Assembly (NCBI GenBank): GCA_945903925.1
Contig: CAMDPJ010000168.1
Span: 1 to 5,250, forward strand
Reading direction: 5' to 3'
DNA length: 5,250 nucleotides
From: Chryseobacterium gleum
GTDB taxonomy: Bacteria; Bacteroidota; Bacteroidia; Flavobacteriales_C; GCA-002722245
Made by a program: the position numbers and the translations under genes. The notes under the pieces were generated by a model, which had not been told where the DNA came from, did not search any database, and saw nothing but the letters and a program-made list of their open reading frames with translations. Below are positions 1-5,250 of this stretch, one piece after another (the first letter of the stretch is position 1; each line of letters opens with the position of its first letter).

Positions 1-1
1 A

Positions 2-154
2 GCCACAACTATTTATTACAAAGAGCATCCGCTCAACAATGGTTACATAGGAAAAAAAGAAGATAGAGATTGGATAACAGAAGAAGTTGCAGGATATTAC
101 CCTTCGTTTTTTGCTTTCTGGAAAAAAGCTAAAAAGCATCTAACATTAAAATAG
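2..154 (+). CDS. C-terminal fragment of an unrecognised protein, cut by the window edge
   Basis: An open frame enters from the left edge and ends at TAG (152-154), giving the last 50 residues of a protein. The visible part is rich in Lys, Tyr, Phe and Trp (for example TIYYKEHPLNNGYIGKK, then YYPSFFAFWKKAKK near the end) and has no membrane segment or motif I can assign. Only one base separates its stop from the ATG of the photolyase, so the two are almost certainly co-transcribed and possibly translationally coupled. Genes beside bacterial photolyases are often oxidoreductases or other flavin or light-response proteins, but nothing visible here selects among these. The coding call is supported by the frame and operon spacing; the function is unknown. 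Confidence 0.6.
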   Translation, partial: ATTIYYKEHPLNNGYIGKKEDRDWITEEVAGYYPSFFAFWKKAKKHLTLK

Positions 155-155
155 T

Positions 156-1640
156 ATGATTAAAAATAGGAGTATAGGAATTGTATTTCCGCATCAGTTA
201 TTTGAACAAAATATTATTATTTCCAAATGCGATACTATTTATTTGTTGGAGGAGTATCTGTTCTTTAGGCAATACAATTTTCACAAACAAAAAATTGCTT
301 TTCACAGAGCTAGCATGAAATTTTATGAGAGCTTTCTGCTATCCAAAAACATAAAAGTGGTCTATATAGATTCCTTTAATGAATTAAACGATGTGCGTAA
401 TTTAATTAAGTTTTTACATTCAATTGGCGAAAATAATATTGAATATATCGATACAACTGACTACTTATTGGAACGCAGAATGGAAAAGGCATGTAAATGT
501 TATTCCATCCATTTAAATAAAAACAGATCACCCCTATTTTTAAATACCCCTGAAGAATTAGCAACATACTTTGCTGAAAAGAGAAGAATGTTTCAAACCG
601 ATTTTTATAAGCATCAGCGTATTAGTAGAAATATATTGTTGGAAAAAGATAAAAAACCACTTGGAGGTAAATGGACCTTTGATGATGAAAATCGTTTGAA
701 ATATCCCAAAGGAAAAACACCTCCAAAAATTGCATCTTTTAAGCCCAACAATTTTTATACAGAAGCTATTACTTACACACACAAATATTTTCCAGATAAT
801 TATGGTAAACTAAATGCGGATTCTATTTATCCAGCCACATTTATTGAAAGTAAAAAATGGTTGCACGATTTTTTCAAAACACGATTTTCGGAATTTGGTG
901 TGTATGAAGATGCTATCGTTACGGATGAAAGCATTTTGCATCACAGTGTTTTAGCACCTATGCTAAATGTAGGTTTGATAACGCCTCAGTTTATAATTGA
1001 TGAAACATTAAAATATGCAAGCAATCACGAAATACCATTAAATTCTTTAGAAGGTTTCATCAGGCAGATTATTGGGTGGCGAGAGTTTATAAGAGCAGTT
1101 TATGAAATAAAAGGAATAGAAGAACGAACAAAAAACTATTGGGGATTTACACGAAAAATTCCTGCATCATTTTGGAACGGAACAACAGGAATTGAGCCTA
1201 TTGATAGCACTATTAAAAAGGTTTTAGAAACGGGTTATTGTCATCACATTGAACGGCTGATGGTGTTGGGAAACTTCATGTTGTTGTGCGAATTTGACCC
1301 TGATGAAGTTTATCTCTGGTTTATGGAACTGTTTATTGATGCCTACGATTGGGTGATGGTACCCAATGTTTACGGCATGAGCCAGTTTGCTGATGGGGGT
1401 TTAATGGCAACCAAACCTTATATAAGCGGCAGCAATTATATTATGAAAATGAGTGATTATAAAAAAGGATCATGGCAAAATGTGTGGGATGGATTATTTT
1501 GGCGATTTATGCATACCCACAGGACTTTCTTTTTACAGAATCCAAGATTAGGAATGTTGGTAAGAACTTTTGATAAAATGCCTGATGAAAAGAAAAATTT
1601 ACATTTAAAAAATGCTGAAGAATTTTTATTAAAATTATGA
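156..1640 (+). CDS. Cryptochrome/photolyase of the bacterial (6-4)/FeS-BCP (DPRP) family, apparently without Fe-S ligands
   Basis: This is a 494-residue cytosolic flavoprotein of the family typified by Agrobacterium PhrB, which uses light and FAD to repair (6-4) photoproducts or acts as a photoreceptor. The N-terminal antenna domain begins IGIVFPHQL (7-15) and carries the family stretch HKQKIAFHRASMKFY (43-57). The C-terminal FAD domain has EGFIRQIIGWREF (299-311), HHIERLM (363-369), GMSQFADGG (407-415), KPYISGSNYI (420-429) and MSDY (432-435). H363/H364 align with PhrB H365/H366, and W340 and W388 with PhrB electron-path tryptophans W342 and W390; PhrB Y391 is F389 here. From my memory of PhrB, its cluster cysteines C350, C438 and C441 align with P348, K436 and S439. 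C454 falls in a loop shortened by about ten residues. The start ATG lies one base after the upstream stop and matches the family N-terminus. Family assignment is firm; repair versus signalling cannot be settled from sequence. Confidence 0.93.
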   Translation: MIKNRSIGIVFPHQLFEQNIIISKCDTIYLLEEYLFFRQYNFHKQKIAFHRASMKFYESFLLSKNIKVVYIDSFNELNDVRNLIKFLHSIGENNIEYIDTTDYLLERRMEKACKCYSIHLNKNRSPLFLNTPEELATYFAEKRRMFQTDFYKHQRISRNILLEKDKKPLGGKWTFDDENRLKYPKGKTPPKIASFKPNNFYTEAITYTHKYFPDNYGKLNADSIYPATFIESKKWLHDFFKTRFSEFGVYEDAIVTDESILHHSVLAPMLNVGLITPQFIIDETLKYASNHEIPLNSLEGFIRQIIGWREFIRAVYEIKGIEERTKNYWGFTRKIPASFWNGTTGIEPIDSTIKKVLETGYCHHIERLMVLGNFMLLCEFDPDEVYLWFMELFIDAYDWVMVPNVYGMSQFADGGLMATKPYISGSNYIMKMSDYKKGSWQNVWDGLFWRFMHTHRTFFLQNPRLGMLVRTFDKMPDEKKNLHLKNAEEFLLKL

Positions 1641-2119
1641 TCAGAAAAAAACCCTGGAATCGTATTAATCTGCCTGTTTATAGTATAAGTAGCCGGTTTG
1701 AAAATATATATAATATGAATATCTGCACTTATACATCTGCCGTTAGTATGAAGCCTAAACAAATAATGGTAGCTATTTATAATGATACAAAAACCATTGA
1801 AATTGTAAATAATTCGCCGAAATTTGTTTTGCAATTATTGGCAGCTAATCAATACCGAATGGTAGATTTGCTTGGTAAAAAAAGCGGCAAAAATATTGAT
1901 AAAATTAGTCGCTTAGGAAAAAGAGAATTGATTGCTGAATGGAATGGATATAAAATATTGAAAGAGGCTTTAGCTCTGACTGAGTTAAAGGTAGAGAATA
2001 CAATGCAAGCTGGAGACCATAAATTATTTTTATGCACTGTGATTGATTATAAAAACCTGAATGATGGAGATGCATTAACCTTAGATGATTTAAGAGAGCA
2101 TCGATTAATTCGTATCTGA
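1637..2119 (+). CDS. Flavin reductase-like FMN-binding protein, operon partner of the photolyase
   Basis: A 160-residue protein of the flavin reductase / FMN-binding split-barrel family, whose members bind FMN and often reduce flavin with NAD(P)H. The opening KKPWNRINLPVYSISS (4-19) and the segments MNICTYTSAVSMKPK (27-41), VAIYNDTKTIEIV (45-57) and FVLQLLA (63-69) fit Bacteroidota members. The GDH motif (about 126-128), followed by a strand reading KLFLCTV, is also typical of the fold. Its ATG overlaps the photolyase stop in ATGA (1637-1640), which indicates translational coupling. That start places the conserved KPWNR near the N-terminus, so I keep it. The pairing suggests it supplies or maintains reduced flavin for the photolyase; this is inference from context. 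The family is broad, and a different substrate (such as another flavin-linked reductase role) cannot be excluded. Confidence 0.88.
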   Translation: MIRKKPWNRINLPVYSISSRFENIYNMNICTYTSAVSMKPKQIMVAIYNDTKTIEIVNNSPKFVLQLLAANQYRMVDLLGKKSGKNIDKISRLGKRELIAEWNGYKILKEALALTELKVENTMQAGDHKLFLCTVIDYKNLNDGDALTLDDLREHRLIRI

Positions 2120-2311
2120 ATTTATAAATAAGGTAATTAGAGACAGCGCCCTTATTAAATCAAAAACTACGGACAACTGCCAGATTATTTCTTCAAACCA
2201 CTTTTCCAATCCTTCCTATTCCTCCTTTTCAAATCTTCACAGTAAAAAAACACAACCATGATGTCAAACAAGCATTATTTCTTACTTTAGTTGTGAGGAA
2301 AACAACAAGCA
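2120..2311. other. Intergenic spacer between the photolyase operon and the tRNA-maturation genes
   Basis: This 192-base spacer is the only long gap before the palindromic element further right, and it probably separates two transcription units. It contains a weak inverted repeat, AATAAGG (2127-2133) with CCTTATT (2150-2156), 16 bases apart. The repeat sits just after the flavin reductase stop, but no T-run follows, so it is only a marginal terminator candidate. The middle (about 2175-2235) is pyrimidine-rich. No tRNA, riboswitch or credible small gene was found. Confidence 0.6.
2283..2290 (+). promoter_or_regulatory. Weak candidate -7 element for the tsaC unit
   Basis: TACTTTAG at 2283-2290 matches five of the six fixed positions of the Bacteroidota -7 consensus TAnnTTTG and ends 21 bases before the tsaC ATG. 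No TTG is present at the expected -33 distance, where ATG (2258-2260) is the nearest resemblance. A promoter is expected in this spacer on organisational grounds, but this exact site is a guess. Confidence 0.22.
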
Positions 2312-2872
2312 ATGACCAAAGAATTACCTATCGCCATCGATATCATTAAAAAAGGTGGTATCCTGCTTTACCCTACCGATACCGTTTACGGACTGGGTTG
2401 TGATGCGCGTGACGAAAAGGCAATTGAAAGAATTGCTAAATTAAAGAACAGACCAAGCAACAAAAGCTATATCATTTTAGTGAACTCCATAGAAGATTTA
2501 AAAGATCTTTTGGTGGATTATAAAGAAGAATGGTTTGCTAAAATTCCAAACGATAAACCCACCACCATTATTTATCCCAAAACTAAAAATTTACCAAAAG
2601 CAGTTTTGGCAGAAGATGGATCTGTAGCTATTCGTATCATCAACCACCCTTTTTGCACTGCCTTACTCAAAGGAATAAAAACACCTTTGATTTCCACTTC
2701 CGCCAACATTAGCGGAGAACCATCTCCCTCTGCTTTCACAGATATTAGTGCTTCTATTTTGCAGGGGGTAGATTATGTAGTAAATTTGCCCGCCGCTCGT
2801 GATAGAGTGTCCGAACCATCGAGAATCATTAAGATTGCTCAGGATGGCGAATTTATTACACTTAGAGATTGA
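2312..2872 (+). CDS. tsaC: Threonylcarbamoyl-AMP synthase (Sua5/YciO/YrdC family)
   Basis: A 186-residue cytosolic enzyme that makes L-threonylcarbamoyladenylate from threonine, bicarbonate and ATP, the first step of t6A37 formation on tRNAs reading ANN codons. Family motifs appear in order: GGILLYPTDTVYGLGCDA (15-32), KLKNRPSNK (43-51), the central PTTIIYP (83-89), SVAIRI (104-109), PLISTSANISGEPSP (125-139) and PSRIIKI (169-175). The length fits the short TsaC type rather than the longer Sua5 type with an extra C-terminal domain. The ATG at 2312 places the first conserved block at the usual distance from the N-terminus. No good Shine-Dalgarno is visible: GAGGA (2295-2299) is 12 bases away and the leader is A-rich. 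Its TGA stop overlaps the probable TTG start of cca, which suggests coupled translation. YciO-type paralogues share the fold, so the substrate is inferred from family and context. Confidence 0.93.
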   Translation: MTKELPIAIDIIKKGGILLYPTDTVYGLGCDARDEKAIERIAKLKNRPSNKSYIILVNSIEDLKDLLVDYKEEWFAKIPNDKPTTIIYPKTKNLPKAVLAEDGSVAIRIINHPFCTALLKGIKTPLISTSANISGEPSPSAFTDISASILQGVDYVVNLPAARDRVSEPSRIIKIAQDGEFITLRD

Positions 2873-4272
2873 AACAACATTTACAACATAAAGTATTTTC
2901 GGCCGTGATGCAGGCCGCTGCCGAACTAAAAGTGAACGCTTTTGTGATTGGGGGATTTGTGCGCGATTTGCACCTAGATCGTACGTCGAAAGACATTGAT
3001 ATAGTTGTAGAAGGAAGCGGTATTGAACTGGCACAAAGAGCCGCCAAAAACTTAGGTATTAGAAACGTAAATGTTTTTAAATCTTTCGGCACAGCTCAAT
3101 TTAATTTCGACGATTGGGATGTTGAATTTGTGGGTGCGCGGAAAGAAAGTTACCGTGCCGATTCACGCAAACCTATCGTAGAAGATGGCACTATCAAAGA
3201 AGATCAAGACAGAAGAGATTTCACTATTAACGCATTGGCTCTTTCTTTAAACGAACACAATTTCGGCGAGCTCATCGACCCATTTAATGGTATGAGTGAT
3301 TTGAAAAATAAAATACTACGCACTCCATTAGAACCCGAAATAACCTTTAGCGACGACCCTTTACGCATGATGCGCGGAATTCGTTTTGCATCACAACTGG
3401 ATTTTACTCTCACGCGTGAAGCATTTGATGCCATTGCTAAAAACAAGGAGCGCATTAAAATTGTTTCTACAGAAAGAATAACCGATGAATTGAATAAAAT
3501 CATTTTATCGCCTGTTCCTTCTGTGGGTTTTAAGTTGCTTTTTGATACAGGATTATTGCACATCATCTTTCCTGAAATGGCCAACCTACATGGCGTTAAA
3601 GTAATTGACGGCAAAGCACACAAAGATAATTTTTACCACACTTTAAAAGTACTCGATAATATATCTTTAAACACCAACGATTTGTGGTTGCGTTGGGCTG
3701 CTATATTACATGATATTGCTAAACCTGCAACACAACGTTATTATAAAGAACAAGGCTGGACTTTCCACGGTCACGAATTCAAGGGAAGTAAAATGGTTCC
3801 TACTATTTTCACGAACTTGAAATTGCCTTTACACGAGAAAATGAAGTATGTACAAAAGTTGGTTTTGCTGCATCTTAGACCCATTTCTTTGGTAAAAGAA
3901 ACCGTTACCGATTCGGCCATTAGAAGATTACTTTTTGATGCAGGCGAGGACATCGATGACTTAATGACATTGTGCGACGCCGATATTACCTCAAAAAACA
4001 AAGACAAAGTAGAGCGTTACATGCAGAACTTTCAAATTGTAAGAAATAAATTAAAAGAAGTTGAAGATAAAGATTCGCTTAGAAATTGGAAACCACCTGT
4101 AACTGGTGAAGACATAATGCAAGCGTTTAATATGAGTCCGGGGAAACAAATAGGTATCATTAAAGACGCCATCACCGAAGCAATATTAGAAGGTTTTATT
4201 AAAAATGATAGAAAAGAAGCGCTTGATTTTATGATTTTAAAAGGAAAAGAACTAGGTTTGACATCGAAATAA
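2869..4272 (+). CDS. cca: CCA tRNA nucleotidyltransferase with HD domain, probable TTG start
   Basis: A 467-residue class II nucleotidyltransferase that adds or repairs the 3' CCA end of tRNAs from CTP and ATP. The catalytic head shows GGFVRD (28-33) with metal-binding D42 and D44, motif B RRDFTINALA (115-124), and DDPLRMMRGIRF (162-173), in which D163 and R166 correspond to the amino-acid template that pairs with the incoming nucleotide. ERITDELNKI (202-211) follows in the neck. A C-terminal HD domain is visible as H257, H281-D282, H302 and the HLRP region (335-338). No in-frame ATG precedes the conserved head except M14, which would leave only about ten residues before AFVIGG. The TTG at 2869, overlapping the tsaC stop as TTGA, gives the normal length and is preferred. 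Poly(A) polymerase is the close alternative, but a single full-length cca-like enzyme inside a tRNA gene cluster favours CCA addition. Confidence 0.93.
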   Translation: MKQHLQHKVFSAVMQAAAELKVNAFVIGGFVRDLHLDRTSKDIDIVVEGSGIELAQRAAKNLGIRNVNVFKSFGTAQFNFDDWDVEFVGARKESYRADSRKPIVEDGTIKEDQDRRDFTINALALSLNEHNFGELIDPFNGMSDLKNKILRTPLEPEITFSDDPLRMMRGIRFASQLDFTLTREAFDAIAKNKERIKIVSTERITDELNKIILSPVPSVGFKLLFDTGLLHIIFPEMANLHGVKVIDGKAHKDNFYHTLKVLDNISLNTNDLWLRWAAILHDIAKPATQRYYKEQGWTFHGHEFKGSKMVPTIFTNLKLPLHEKMKYVQKLVLLHLRPISLVKETVTDSAIRRLLFDAGEDIDDLMTLCDADITSKNKDKVERYMQNFQIVRNKLKEVEDKDSLRNWKPPVTGEDIMQAFNMSPGKQIGIIKDAITEAILEGFIKNDRKEALDFMILKGKELGLTSK

Positions 4273-4282
4273 AAACTTAACC

Positions 4283-4879
4283 ATGAAGGCTATTACTTAT
4301 AGAGTTACTCCCGAAAAAGAAATCGACGGAGAAGAAATTTACAGAGACATTACGATCACAGAAGATCAATCTTTTGAAGATTTGCATTATGCTATTTTAG
4401 ATGCCTACGAAATCACTCCGGGTGAAATGGCGAGCTTCTATCTAAGCGATGACGAATGGAACAAAGGGGTTGAAATTACTTTGTTCGATATGAAAGTAAA
4501 AGAACACGAGGTAGTTAATCTTGTGATGAACGATGTAAACATTAGTAAAATAACTACAGAAGGTGTAGATAACTTAATTTACGTTTACGATTTTTTGACT
4601 TACCAAACTTTTCACGTTACAAAAACTTCAGAAGCTAAACCTAAAAAAGGAGAGATTTATCCTTTGTGCGTTGCTTTAGTAGGAAGTTTACTGATTGACG
4701 ATGGTGATGATTTCAAAAGCGAATTTGAAGACGATTACGATATGGCTGGCGGCGGTGAAGACGATGAATTTGGAGGCGGATTTGAAGGTGAAGGAGATTT
4801 TGCAGGCGGCGGTGATGATGATGAAGATTTCTCTTTTGAAGCTGATAATTTCGACAACATAGACGACCACGATTTATAG
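4283..4879 (+). CDS. pRiA4b ORF-3-like domain protein with a long acidic tail
   Basis: A 198-residue protein starting 10 bases after the cca stop, so it is in the same operon. Residues 1-137 resemble the plasmid pRiA4b ORF-3-like domain (also labelled IS1096 passenger TnpR-like in databases): an N-terminal strand, then FEDLHYAILDAYEI (31-44), ASFYLSDDEWNKGVEI (50-65), LIYVYDF (98-104) and a final strand reading YPLCVALVGS (126-135). Residues 138-198 form a low-complexity tail: 27 of 61 residues are Asp or Glu, Gly triplets and scattered Phe or Tyr are present, and there is one Lys (K145). No signal peptide or membrane segment is seen. The function is unknown. The domain name derives from where it was first recorded and does not show that this is a plasmid or transposon gene. 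The acidic aromatic tail might bind a basic protein or mimic nucleic acid, which is speculation. Confidence 0.85.
   Translation: MKAITYRVTPEKEIDGEEIYRDITITEDQSFEDLHYAILDAYEITPGEMASFYLSDDEWNKGVEITLFDMKVKEHEVVNLVMNDVNISKITTEGVDNLIYVYDFLTYQTFHVTKTSEAKPKKGEIYPLCVALVGSLLIDDGDDFKSEFEDDYDMAGGGEDDEFGGGFEGEGDFAGGGDDDEDFSFEADNFDNIDDHDL
4739..4852 (+). repeat. Two imperfect 57-base units encoding the acidic tail
   Basis: Residues 153-171 and 172-190 of the ORF-3-like protein align as two 19-residue units. Both start with D-x-A-G-G-G followed by an acidic run (AGGGEDDEF against AGGGDDDEDF). In DNA the match is strongest around GGCGGCGGTGA, present in both units. The second halves have diverged. This looks like an old duplication or slippage event in a disordered tail. 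Confidence 0.5.
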
Positions 4880-4893
4880 AATACATTTACCAA

Positions 4894-5031
4894 TTAGACA
4901 ATGTTCCTTCGGGGCCCGTCAGCTGACGGGTGACAACCACTGTATGGACGAGTTTAGTATGTCACCCGTCAGCGACGGGCCCCGAAGGAACTATTATCTT
5001 TTACTTCAAACCTTACTTCTTTGTTAGACAA
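4894..5031. repeat. 8-base direct repeats TTAGACAA on either side of the palindromic element
   Basis: TTAGACAA occurs at 4894-4901, one base before the long palindrome, and again at 5024-5031, inside the first codons of miaA. The match is exactly eight bases and stops there on both sides. It could be a target-site duplication from an insertion of about 122 bases. An eight-base match in AT-rich DNA over this distance can also arise by chance. The right copy is 32 bases away from the palindrome edge, which weakens the insertion reading. Confidence 0.3.
4903..4991. repeat. REP-doublet (BIME)-like inverted pair of palindromic units
   Basis: Positions 4903-4935 (33 bases) are the reverse complement of 4960-4991 (32 bases) except for one extra base, so the region can form a stem of 32 base pairs with a single bulged A (4921) and a 24-base loop (4936-4959). 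Each arm also contains its own palindrome: CCCGTCAGCTGACGGG (4915-4930, perfect) on the left and CCCGTC-AGC-GACGGG (4965-4979, three-base loop) on the right. Read outward, each unit is TGTCA, then the small hairpin, then CCCCGAAGGAAC. The element is far more G+C-rich than its surroundings and encodes nothing evident. Two head-to-head copies of a short hairpin unit in an intergenic gap is the layout of REP/BIME elements moved by RAYT (IS200-like) transposases; no such gene is in the window. A stable intrinsic or processing hairpin is the main alternative. The downstream sequence is T-rich but lacks a clean T-run. Confidence 0.8.
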
Positions 5032-5250
5032 CAAAAAACATCTCATAGTTATTGCTGGACCTACAGCGATTGGTAAATCACAATTAGCTATTGATGTAGC
5101 ACACGAATTTTCTTGCGAAATACTATCTGCCGATTCTAGACAATTCTACCGTGAAATGATTATTGGCACAGCCAAACCCACACAAGATGAAATGCAAAAC
5201 ATACCCCATCATTTTATTAACAATCTTTCTATTAACGAGCATTTTAGTGT
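5021..5250 (+). CDS. miaA: tRNA dimethylallyltransferase, N-terminal part, probable TTG start, runs off the window
   Basis: The first 76 residues of the enzyme that transfers a dimethylallyl group from DMAPP to N6 of A37 in tRNAs reading UNN codons, giving i6A. The P-loop GPTAIGKS (13-20), SADSRQFYREM (36-46), IGTAKPT (48-54) and HHFI (63-66) are hallmark MiaA segments in the right order and spacing. The frame is open back to position 4958 but contains no ATG before the P-loop. TTG at 5021 yields LDNKKHLIVIAGPT after the initiator, the usual MiaA N-terminal length, and is the best start; the first in-frame ATG (5156) would remove the P-loop. The start lies 29 bases after the large palindrome. 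The gene is incomplete at the right edge only because the window ends. Confidence 0.92.
   Translation, partial: MLDNKKHLIVIAGPTAIGKSQLAIDVAHEFSCEILSADSRQFYREMIIGTAKPTQDEMQNIPHHFINNLSINEHFS

Noticed and set aside
2258..2290. Ten-codon open frame ATGATG...TAG just before tsaC, a possible leader peptide
   Set aside because: There is no codon bias, attenuator structure or ribosome-binding signal, and it overlaps the weak promoter candidate. Frames this short arise by chance.
2251..2295. Inverted repeat CACAAC / GTTGTG before tsaC as an operator
   Set aside because: It is only six bases, 33 apart, with no extension, which is expected by chance.
4688..4870. Minus-strand frame across the acidic tail region
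   Set aside because: It is the shadow of GAT/GAA-rich codons of the plus-strand gene, with no family signature or start signal. The other minus-strand frames over the photolyase, tsaC and cca are rejected for the same reason.
4283..4879. Evidence of a plasmid or IS1096-type transposon from the ORF-3-like domain
   Set aside because: The domain name is historical. No transposase, terminal repeats or resolvase motif is present, and the gene is placed in an operon-like run of housekeeping genes.
4903..4991. Integron attC site, because the element begins with GTT and ends with AAC
   Set aside because: In attC the outer simple sites read RYYYAAC on the left and GTTRRRY on the right. Here the ends are in the opposite arrangement, the stem is nearly perfect rather than having extrahelical bases and spacers, and no integron context exists.
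4903..5003. Simple rho-independent terminator for the tsaC-cca-ORF-3 unit
   Set aside because: The stem is much longer than usual, each arm is itself palindromic, and the following bases (CTATTATCTTTTA) are T-rich but not a clean run. Some terminator activity is possible, but the doublet structure is not explained by it.
4958..5020. Upstream extension of the miaA reading frame through the right arm of the palindrome
   Set aside because: The frame is open from 4958 but contains no ATG, and it would add residues encoded by the repeat that are not part of MiaA proteins.

Overview
The window looks like chromosomal DNA from a member of the Bacteroidota, probably an uncultured or lesser-known Flavobacteriia, Sphingobacteriia or Chitinophagia relative. 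The grounds are low G+C, the absence of convincing Shine-Dalgarno sequences before the starts (A-rich leaders instead), and protein families whose wording matches Bacteroidota versions. All recognised genes lie on the + strand. No tRNA, rRNA, CRISPR array or transposase gene is visible.

Region 1 (2-2119) is the 3' end of a tight operon. It holds the C-terminus of an unrecognised protein, then a 494-residue photolyase/cryptochrome of the bacterial (6-4)/FeS-BCP (DPRP) family one base after that stop, then an FMN-binding flavin reductase overlapping the photolyase stop by 4 bases (ATGA). Close coupling suggests the flavin reductase supports the flavin photoenzyme. The photolyase appears to lack all four cysteines that hold the [4Fe-4S] cluster in its best-studied relative.

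Region 2 (2120-2311) is a 192-base spacer with a weak hairpin and a weak candidate promoter. It separates the two transcription units.

Region 3 (2312-5250) is a tRNA-maturation cluster: tsaC (t6A synthesis at A37), cca (3' CCA end, probable TTG start overlapping the tsaC stop), a 198-residue pRiA4b ORF-3-like protein with a highly acidic Gly/Phe-containing tail, and the 5' end of miaA (i6A synthesis at A37, also with a probable TTG start).

The most striking non-coding structure is at 4903-4991, between the ORF-3-like gene and miaA. It is a G+C-rich pair of inverted 32/33-base units with a 24-base centre. Each unit contains its own small palindrome, so the DNA or RNA can fold either as one long hairpin or as two small ones. 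This is the architecture of a REP doublet (BIME). It lies only 29 bases before the probable miaA start and may affect miaA expression.
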